DNA of 64,000 bases from JANYCO01 sp035535995 (GTDB lineage: Bacteria > Bacteroidota > Bacteroidia > Cytophagales > Cytophagaceae). The translations under genes were made by a program, and so were the position numbers. Positions 58,643-64,000 of the stretch are shown piece after piece (the stretch's first letter is position 1; every line of letters starts with the position of its first letter). The notes below the pieces were generated by a model, which ran no database searches, was not told the origin of the DNA, and saw nothing but the letters and a program-made list of their open reading frames with translations. The stretch spans positions 1 through 64,000 of the forward strand of contig DATLOZ010000020.1 of NCBI GenBank assembly GCA_035535995.1. Reading direction: 5' to 3'.

Positions 58643-59368
58643 TTAAGCTGTTCCTCCGTTCACGCGTATCACTTGTCCATTAATCCAGGAAGCCTCAGCG
58701 CTGGTGAGGAAAGCCACTACATTGGCGATTTCTTCTACTTCGCCTAATCTTTCTAAGTGAGAGAGTTTTGCCATGGTATTAATTTGCTCTTCGGTTTTGC
58801 CTTCAAAAAACATTTCTGATCTCACCAGTCCCGGAGCGATAGTATTTACAGTAATATGGCGGCCCCGGAGTTCTTTCGCGAAATTTTTGGTAAGTGCTTC
58901 TACGGCGGCTTTGGCACTAATATAGAGGCCAAGCCCGGGAGTAGCGGTAAGAACAGCTGTGGAAGATAAGTTTATGATTCGTCCTTGATCGCGTAAATGC
59001 AAAGCTGCCTGACGGAAGGTATGCACGGTGCCTTTTACATTCACATTGAAAAGTCTGTCAAAAAGAGCGTCGTCACTTTCTGCAAGCGGTTTGATGGAAG
59101 AGACACCGGCGTTGTTTACCAAAACGTCTATACTGCCAAAGGTTTCAAGTGTAGTCTTAAAAAGACGTTCTACTGGAGGATACAAAGAGACGTCGGCTTG
59201 CAAGGCTATTGCTTGTCCGCCGTTGTGCATGATTTGCTGTACTACTTTTTCTGCCTGATCTTTTTGTTGTGTATAATTTACTACGATGGAAAATCCATCT
59301 TGTGAAAGCCGAAGGGCTATAGCTTTCCCAATGCCGCGGGAAGCGCCGGTGATAATGGCCGTTTTCAT
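58643..59368 (-). CDS. Short-chain dehydrogenase/reductase (FabG-like)
   Basis: A 241-residue classical SDR. TGASRGIGKAIA (cofactor loop), NNAG near 88, the catalytic Ser in NLSSTAVL and Tyr-x3-Lys in LYISAKAAVEAL are intact, and it ends WINGQVIRVNGG as FabG-like enzymes do. The pattern after the second strand (NYTQQKDQ) suits NADPH. Oxidises or reduces an alcohol/ketone of unknown identity. The next gene on the same strand is an AraC regulator transcribed toward it. Confidence 0.92.
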   Translation of the reverse strand: MKTAIITGASRGIGKAIALRLSQDGFSIVVNYTQQKDQAEKVVQQIMHNGGQAIALQADVSLYPPVERLFKTTLETFGSIDVLVNNAGVSSIKPLAESDDALFDRLFNVNVKGTVHTFRQAALHLRDQGRIINLSSTAVLTATPGLGLYISAKAAVEALTKNFAKELRGRHITVNTIAPGLVRSEMFFEGKTEEQINTMAKLSHLERLGEVEEIANVVAFLTSAEASWINGQVIRVNGGTA

Positions 59369-59433
59369 AAGAATATTTTTAAATTCGATTAATGCAAAAC
59401 TGAAAAAATAGTATTCAAAAAAATGGTATTGAT

Positions 59434-59784
59434 TTAAGTATTTTGCTCGCGGAATTGCTTTGGTGTCATACCTGTCACACGTTTAAAGGCTTTGGTAAAA
59501 TTAGAAGGATCATAGGTAAGCAAATATGCAATATCCTGAATTGGCTTGTCAGTATTTACCAGCAATATTTTTGCCGATTCCAGGATCTTCGTTTGGTAAA
59601 AATTGCAGGCAGATTTTCCCGTATAGCTTTTGATGGTAGTACTTAAATGTATAGGATGAATGTGTAAGAGTTCTGCAAATTTATAGATCTCAAACATTGT
59701 TTCGACTTTGCCTGTGATTAAATCATTGAGATGTTTATCGATCTCAGAAAGGAAAGTTGCTTTGATCTTTTCGGGCCTTTTCAT
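59434..59784 (-). CDS. Stand-alone AraC-family DNA-binding protein
   Basis: The ATG at 59784 gives 116 residues, essentially only the AraC/XylS two-helix-turn-helix domain: FAELLHIHPIHLSTTIKSYTGKSACNFY, then IQDIAYLLTYDPSNFTKAFKRVTGMTPKQFR. No N-terminal sensing domain is present. Such short regulators exist naturally; loss of a 5' part is possible but the upstream DNA is a repeat hairpin, not coding. It may control the SDR gene 65 bases downstream. Confidence 0.88.
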   Translation of the reverse strand: MKRPEKIKATFLSEIDKHLNDLITGKVETMFEIYKFAELLHIHPIHLSTTIKSYTGKSACNFYQTKILESAKILLVNTDKPIQDIAYLLTYDPSNFTKAFKRVTGMTPKQFREQNT

Positions 59785-59792
59785 CTTTAAAG

Positions 59793-59846
59793 ATAAACAC
59801 AAAGACACGAAGACTCAAGTCCTCATGTCTTTGTCTTTGTGTTTAT
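59793..59846. repeat. AAACACAAAGACACGAAGAC-type hairpin
   Basis: ATAAACACAAAGACACGAAG at 59793 is mirrored by GTCTTTGTCTTTGTGTTTAT ending at 59846, a near-perfect 20-base stem. It separates the AraC gene from the next minus-strand gene's 3' end and can serve as that gene's terminator. Confidence 0.75.
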
Positions 59847-59849
59847 TAT

Positions 59850-60539
59850 TTATGGTCTTGGGAAAGCCAATTCTTTTTTAGGTAGCACAAACCCAACCGC
59901 TATTAACCAAAGAAATCCAGGAAATCTGGTAAGTGGAATAAGAAATAAAAGTTTAGGAAATAAAAGACTCAGAAAGCTGAGCTCTCCACAAGCCGCCAGG
60001 AACAGACCGACCCACATCAACCATTTCGGGATTAGTTTAGTAAGTCCGCCTGTTACAGAAATTCCTGCAATGAGCAATCCTAATGGTACTGAATAGCCCA
60101 CGCCACCTACAGCAAAACCCATATAATACAAAGCGCGGAGAACTCCTGTGTCCTGCGCTATTCCGGGATAAGCCATCACCCACAAGATCAATGCAGAAAG
60201 TGCGAGATTAAAAGCTGTCATCAATCCACCGAAGAGAGCGATGTATACGCCGGTGGCTCTTATTTTAAAAAACTGTAACCTGCTTACTACAGCAGCAGTG
60301 AACAAGCCGAGCGGAATGGCAGCGCCAAATTGGAAAAAAGCACAACGTAAGACATCGTAGGATTGATGTTGGAAATATGCCGCGATCACTTCAGCACTTT
60401 CCCATGGACCAGGATAATAAGGAGACTTGCCCGATAAAGAAATTACAAAAGACAGACCTGTATTGAATAAACAGGTAAAAACGATCGCCAGGATGCCAGG
60501 ATGTGGCCCACGGTGTGTGTGTTGAATAGTGTTTTCCAT
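59850..60539 (-). CDS. Integral membrane protein (DUF4386-like)
   Basis: A 229-residue protein with six predicted helices. After a His/Pro-rich N-terminus come LAIVFTCLFNTGLSFVI, then an extracellular loop with SPYYPGPWESAEV, then further helices; the last is followed by a basic tail. The arrangement resembles DUF4386-type membrane proteins of unknown role. An operator like that of the 61.55 kb operon lies ~80 bases upstream, so it may belong to the same regulon. Confidence 0.72.
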   Translation of the reverse strand: MENTIQHTHRGPHPGILAIVFTCLFNTGLSFVISLSGKSPYYPGPWESAEVIAAYFQHQSYDVLRCAFFQFGAAIPLGLFTAAVVSRLQFFKIRATGVYIALFGGLMTAFNLALSALILWVMAYPGIAQDTGVLRALYYMGFAVGGVGYSVPLGLLIAGISVTGGLTKLIPKWLMWVGLFLAACGELSFLSLLFPKLLFLIPLTRFPGFLWLIAVGFVLPKKELAFPRP

Positions 60540-60616
60540 AAATAGATTTGTTTATATGTTTGCTTACTCTGTTCGGTTTTCAGCTTACCCGGTAGTAAAT
60601 TTGTTTGTATTATATT

Positions 60617-60637
60617 TTAGTTTGTATTGCAAACTAA
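60617..60637. promoter_or_regulatory. Operator-like palindrome upstream of 59850-60539
   Basis: TTAGTTTGTATTGCAAACTAA. On the minus strand the core reads GTTTGCAATACAAAC, one base different from the site at 61582-61602. Eight-base arms pair perfectly. Confidence 0.7.
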
Positions 60638-60679
60638 AAATGACCAAAAATAAACACCTGATAAGGTGTTTATAAATGT

Positions 60680-60964
60680 TTATAAGTGTAAATATTTTTT
60701 TATATCCTCTACATATTTTTCAAAGGCCTTTTTCCCTAAGGGGGTTATTTTGCAGATTGTTTGAGGATAATTTCCTTTGAATGTTTTTTCGATCTCCACG
60801 TATCCCTCGTCGTTCAGGCGTTTTAGCTGGTGACTGAGGTTTCCTTGTGTGGTATTGGTCGCTTCCATCAGGTATTTAAAATCTGCTTTTTTCACTTTCA
60901 TCAGAATAGAAATAATAGCCAATCTTGCTGGAGTGCTTAGTACAGGATCAAGTTCGTTGTACAT
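60680..60964 (-). CDS. Winged-helix transcriptional regulator (HTH_34-type)
   Basis: From the ATG at 60964 it has 94 residues, beginning MYNELDPVLSTPARLAI; the longer frame upstream overlaps the previous gene and is not conserved-looking. TTQGNLSHQLKRLNDEGYVEI is the recognition region and KTFKGNYPQTICKITPLGKKAF is the wing. This fits the ArsR/MarR-like winged-helix DNA-binding family seen beside small membrane proteins in Bacteroidota. It starts ten bases after the stop of the membrane gene. It is probably the repressor for the two matched palindromes at 60617 and 61582. Confidence 0.87.
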   Translation of the reverse strand: MYNELDPVLSTPARLAIISILMKVKKADFKYLMEATNTTQGNLSHQLKRLNDEGYVEIEKTFKGNYPQTICKITPLGKKAFEKYVEDIKKYLHL

Positions 60965-60974
60965 GTGGAAATGA

Positions 60975-61550
60975 TCAGAGCGAAGAATTTTTAAGTAAAT
61001 AACCAGGCACCAGGTATCCGCCCATGATGGCGAATCCTGAAAGGAGTGGTTTGTAGGCATCAGGTAAGTAAATGCTTACGATGGCAGAGATGAAAAACAA
61101 AATGCCTCCAATAATTAAAGGATTGAAACGAATGTTCAGTCCCGTGCTTAGAGTACCGATGGCCGCCAGGATGAGGGTATAGGTGAAGGGAGATAATTTT
61201 TGCGAAACGGAAACGAATACGATCACATGAAAACCAATGCCTAATACTAGCCAGAGCCTGCTGAAAAAATAACCTGCATAAGATTCGATAGGCTGTGCCT
61301 TTTTTCCTTTTGCATATATAAGTAAAGAGGCAATAATACCAGTAGCTACCAGGATAGGAAAGGGAAGAAAATAATATTGAAAAGAAGTGAATTGCTGCAA
61401 ACCAAAAAAGCCAAAGCTCGCCAAAGCGATCAGCCAGCCCCAGAGAAGGAAGTAAGTACTGTTCCCTCGAAAATTATCGCGCGTATGTTGGATCGTGCGG
61501 GAGATCAGTTCTAGGCTTTCCTGTGGAGATAATGTTTTTTCTTCGGTCAT
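60975..61550 (-). CDS. Membrane protein paired with winged-helix regulator
   Basis: The ATG at 61550 gives 191 residues. An N-terminal amphipathic stretch (SPQESLELISRTIQHTRDNFR) precedes about six transmembrane helices. The opening pattern followed by GNSTYFLLWGWLIALASFGFF is one I associate with Bacteroidota membrane proteins encoded beside small HTH regulators; no function is known. First gene of the operon with the regulator at 60680; the operator at 61582-61602 is 31 bases before the start. Confidence 0.8.
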   Translation of the reverse strand: MTEEKTLSPQESLELISRTIQHTRDNFRGNSTYFLLWGWLIALASFGFFGLQQFTSFQYYFLPFPILVATGIIASLLIYAKGKKAQPIESYAGYFFSRLWLVLGIGFHVIVFVSVSQKLSPFTYTLILAAIGTLSTGLNIRFNPLIIGGILFFISAIVSIYLPDAYKPLLSGFAIMGGYLVPGYLLKNSSL

Positions 61551-61581
61551 AAAATAAATAATTTTTGTATTGCAATATAAT

Positions 61582-61602
61582 TTGGTTTGCAATGCAAACC
61601 AA
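61582..61602. promoter_or_regulatory. Perfect 21-bp operator palindrome before the membrane-regulator operon
   Basis: TTGGTTTGCA, central A, TGCAAACCAA: perfect dyad, extendable by one more base pair each side. The core GTTTGCAATGCAAAC recurs with one change at 60617-60637. The site should overlap the promoter of the operon. Confidence 0.82.
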
Positions 61603-62093
61603 ATAAATTTAATGGAGCATCCTTTTTAATTATAAAAATACGTGATCTGCAATAGAGAAATCTTGTCATAATTAATCCTAACAAAACCGTTTTTCTTTCC
61701 AATAGGTAGGACTGACGAAATAAGCAGTCATAAAAACGAAGAAATCATTTTCATTTTCTTGAAAGAGGGAGTGTATTTTTTACAGAACGATGTAATAAAT
61801 GGCAGGAATTTGCACGAAAACAAGAATAGTGTTGAGTTGAATTAGAAAATTTTAAGACAATTCTGAATTAAAATATAGGAAAAATACAGAATTATTAGAA
61901 GAAAAAATAGGCTTGATCAAATAGGAAATATTTAGATAGAAATATTATAACATATCTCATTATTAACTAATTTGGTTTATATTTGCACGGTTTATATCAT
62001 TATTTTGATAAGCCCCTTGAAGTTTTTGTTTCTCTTTGATTCAAATTTTCTTCAGAAAGTATATCTTCATTTGTAAAAAAAAGTAAAATTCTG
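61603..62093. other. AT-rich divergent intergenic region before the RND operon
   Basis: About 490 bases without a gene. A TATATTTG box at 61978-61985 could be the -7 element for the efflux operon, but no -33 box fits. No operator or RNA element recognised. Confidence 0.4.
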
Positions 62094-63173
62094 ATGAATA
62101 GAATTCTCACACTCCTCAGTGTAAGTCTGTGCTTATTTCTCGCAAGCTGCCACTCACACGAACACGAACATGAAGCCGAAACAAAGTTTTTGGTTACCAG
62201 TCCACTAAAAAAAGACACGCAAGTTACCAGAGAGTATGTGTGTCAAATCCGTGCAATCCAGCACATTGAACTGCGGGCTCTGGAACGCGGTTATCTCCAA
62301 AAAATTTATGTTGACGAAGGCCAGTCCGTCAAGCAAGGCCAAATGATGTTCCAGATCATGCCTTTGATTTATCAGGCAGAACTCGGAAAAGCGCAAGCAG
62401 AAGCTGATTTTGCCCAGGTGGAATATCGAAATACAAAATCGCTTGCCGATAGCAACGTGGTTTCTCCAAACGAACTCGCATTGGCAAAAGCCAAGTACGA
62501 TAAGGCAAAAGCCGAATTGGCACTGGCGCAAACGCACCTTGGGTTCACCGAGATCAGAGCTCCTTTCAACGGGATCATGGACCGTTTCCATGTACGGTTG
62601 GGAAGCCTTGTAGACGAAGGAGATTTACTCTCTACGTTGTCTGACAACAGTGAAATGTGGGTTTACTTCAACGTACCGGAGGCAGAATACCTCGATTATA
62701 AAACTCATGCAGATAATAATATCTTGAAAGTAGATCTTATTATGGCAAACCATGAACATTTCAAATATCCTGGATATGTAAGAGCGATCGAGGCTGATTT
62801 CAATAACGAAATGGGTACTATTGCGTTCAGAGCTACTTTCCCTAATCCGGACAGACTGCTGAGACACGGGGAGACAGGTAATGTGGAGGTAACAGCTCCT
62901 CTTAAAAATGCACTCTTAATTCCTCAGAAAGCTACTTTCGAAATTTTGGATAAGAAATATGTCTACGTAGTAGACAAAGAGAATAAACTGAAATCAAGAA
63001 AAATAGTTATTGCTGCTGAGTTGCCAGACTTATATGCGGTAAAAGAAGGTTTGCAAGAAGGTGATAAAATACTTCTGGAGGGATTGAGAATAGTGAAAGA
63101 GAACGAGAAGATCAACTACCAATTCCAGGATCCTAAAAAGGTAATCTCCAACTTAAAGTTACACGCCGAGTAA
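62094..63173 (+). CDS. RND efflux periplasmic adaptor (membrane fusion protein)
   Basis: A 359-residue lipoprotein: signal with FLASC (Cys19) followed by a His/Glu-rich HSHEHEHE patch. Order: barrel strands, biotinyl-lipoyl half (GYLQKIYVDEGQSVKQGQMMF), a short coiled hairpin (~105-145), second lipoyl half (ITEIRAPFNGIMDRF-type FTEIRAPFNG), beta-barrel and membrane-proximal domain. It links an inner-membrane RND pump to an outer-membrane channel. The His patch could bind metal, but RND type (drug or metal) is better judged from the pump, whose start looks like HAE1. First gene of the operon. Confidence 0.93.
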   Translation: MNRILTLLSVSLCLFLASCHSHEHEHEAETKFLVTSPLKKDTQVTREYVCQIRAIQHIELRALERGYLQKIYVDEGQSVKQGQMMFQIMPLIYQAELGKAQAEADFAQVEYRNTKSLADSNVVSPNELALAKAKYDKAKAELALAQTHLGFTEIRAPFNGIMDRFHVRLGSLVDEGDLLSTLSDNSEMWVYFNVPEAEYLDYKTHADNNILKVDLIMANHEHFKYPGYVRAIEADFNNEMGTIAFRATFPNPDRLLRHGETGNVEVTAPLKNALLIPQKATFEILDKKYVYVVDKENKLKSRKIVIAAELPDLYAVKEGLQEGDKILLEGLRIVKENEKINYQFQDPKKVISNLKLHAE

Positions 63174-63210
63174 TTATTGATTAAAGAATTAAAATCTAAA
63201 AGGAGAGAAA

Positions 63211-64000
63211 ATGTTTCAAAGATTTATTCATAGGCCGGTATTCGCAATTGTGATTTCCCTGGTTTTGGTTTTCGTTGGTACTCTATCCATGAATACCTTA
63301 CCTAAGTCACAGTTCCCTGAAATTGCGCCGCCCATGGTAGTGGTATATGCCTCTTACCCTGGTGCAAGTTCTACAGTACTCACCAACTCTGTACTTATCC
63401 CTTTGGAGCAGGCCATCAACGGTGTGCCAGGGATGAAATATATGTTCTCTACTGCAGCCAGCTCTGGTGAAGCGAACATTCAGATTGTATTTAACATGGG
63501 AGAAGATCCCAACCAGGCGCTTGTAAACATCCAGAACCGTATCGAGCAAATGAAGATGAGGCTCCCACCTCTTGTACAGCTCGAAGGTATTGTTGTACAG
63601 CGTTTGCTTCCATCGATGTTGATGTATGTAAACCTTTACAGTAAGGATACACTCAATGCCGACATGAAATTTATCTTCAACTATGCCTATATCAACATGC
63701 TCCCGGAGCTGCAAAGGATTAATGGTATAGGTTTGGCAAGGATCCTCGGTAGCCGTCAGTACGCGATGCGTGTGTGGCTGAACCCGGATCGTATGCGTGC
63801 TTATAACGTCAACTCCGATGAAGTGATGAAGATGATGGACGAACAAAGTGTGATTGGTTCTCCAGGTCGTTTGGGTAGAGCGGATAGTAAACGTTCGGAA
63901 GCGATTGAATACGTGTTGACTTATCAAGGCCGTTTCAGCGATGTCGAACAATATCGAAATATCATTATCAAAGCTACTCCTAACGGAGAAGTTTTGCGCC
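63211..64000 (+). CDS. RND efflux pump inner-membrane subunit (AcrB-like), 5' part
   Basis: An open frame of at least 263 residues runs off the end. It begins MFQRFIHRPVFAIVISLVLV with AGGAG at 63201-63205 five bases before the ATG. RPVFAIVISL (helix 1), LPKSQFPEIAPPMVVVYASYPGASS (pore domain start) and the porter-domain strands (NIQNRIEQMKMRLPP, QRINGIGLARILGSRQYAMRVWLNP) follow HAE1-family pumps such as AcrB. It would export drugs or other amphiphiles using the proton gradient. The remaining ~780 residues lie outside the window. Confidence 0.95.
   Translation, partial: MFQRFIHRPVFAIVISLVLVFVGTLSMNTLPKSQFPEIAPPMVVVYASYPGASSTVLTNSVLIPLEQAINGVPGMKYMFSTAASSGEANIQIVFNMGEDPNQALVNIQNRIEQMKMRLPPLVQLEGIVVQRLLPSMLMYVNLYSKDTLNADMKFIFNYAYINMLPELQRINGIGLARILGSRQYAMRVWLNPDRMRAYNVNSDEVMKMMDEQSVIGSPGRLGRADSKRSEAIEYVLTYQGRFSDVEQYRNIIIKATPNGEVLR

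Noticed and set aside
59434..59846. AraC gene as a 5'-truncated pseudogene
   Set aside because: No stretch of coding-like sequence precedes it, the two-HTH domain is intact, and short stand-alone AraC proteins are known.
1..64000. tRNA, rRNA or tmRNA genes
   Set aside because: No T-loop/anticodon pattern or rRNA segment was recognised on reading; a covariance-model scan would be needed to exclude them formally.
1..64000. Insertion sequences, integrases, restriction or toxin-antitoxin defence genes
   Set aside because: No transposase, integrase, methylase-nuclease or classical toxin family was seen; mobile character is limited to short non-coding repeats.

Overview
The window looks like a chromosomal segment of a member of the Bacteroidota, probably close to Chitinophagia or Cytophagia. 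The sequence signs are an ECF sigma/FecR pair followed by an STN-domain outer-membrane barrel, two secreted proteins with type IX secretion (T9SS) C-terminal tails, a single-chain glycine decarboxylase, the long IspG with an internal insertion, a NagB-deacetylase fusion, a DUF6728-type 58-residue protein, few Shine-Dalgarno sequences, and TAnnTTTG-type promoter boxes. No rRNA, tRNA, CRISPR array, prophage or insertion sequence was recognised. The species cannot be named from sequence alone.

Layout. 0.1-4 kb: small membrane protein, small lipoprotein, and a minus-strand sigma/anti-sigma/STN-barrel signalling operon. 4.3-7.4 kb: cupin protein, then a TetR repressor and glyceraldehyde-3-phosphate dehydrogenase sharing a palindromic operator, then an XRE regulator with a small coiled-coil partner. 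7.5-11.5 kb: decayed OmpA remnant, endonuclease III relative, OmpA protein, DUF92 membrane protein, lipoprotein. 11.7-19.1 kb: VWA lipoprotein, Tex, TraB/GumN protein, two small basic proteins, TauE exporter. 19.3-22.8 kb: nuoABCD with an unknown secreted protein between nuoB and nuoC; the cluster stops after nuoD. 22.8-31.9 kb: sulfotransferase, HGSNAT-like acyltransferase, acetyl-CoA synthetase, then an amino-sugar group (NagB-deacetylase fusion, degenerate AcpH relative, FucP-type sugar transporter). 32-36.5 kb: thiL, two tiny secreted proteins, gcvP. 36.7-39.6 kb: a six-gene ArsR-controlled operon of SRPBCC, VOC and DoxX proteins. 39.8-48.2 kb: METTL25-like methyltransferase, two large T9SS surface proteins, NagD-like phosphatase, MmcQ, small membrane protein. 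48.2-54 kb: ispG, galE, potassium channel, cation/proton antiporter. 54.2-55.5 kb: tandem secreted paralogues. 55.6-61.6 kb: a MarR-led efflux operon, SDR, AraC, and a two-operator regulon of membrane proteins. 62.1 kb to the edge: start of an RND efflux operon.

Structure beyond genes. At least three families of short dispersed intergenic repeats occur: a GATGCCRGATACC family, an AT-rich ATTCATAACTCATAATTC family in inverted pairs, and CGTCATTGCGAGGA elements. Several genes end inside these repeats and take their stop codon or last residues from them. Four local regulatory circuits can be read from matched palindromes: TetR-gap, ArsR, MarR, and the HTH regulator at 60.7 kb. No complete new defence or mobile system was seen. 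The most promising unknowns are the secreted protein inside nuo, the degenerate AcpH relative in the amino-sugar group, and the tiny secreted cysteine-lysine proteins near 33 kb.
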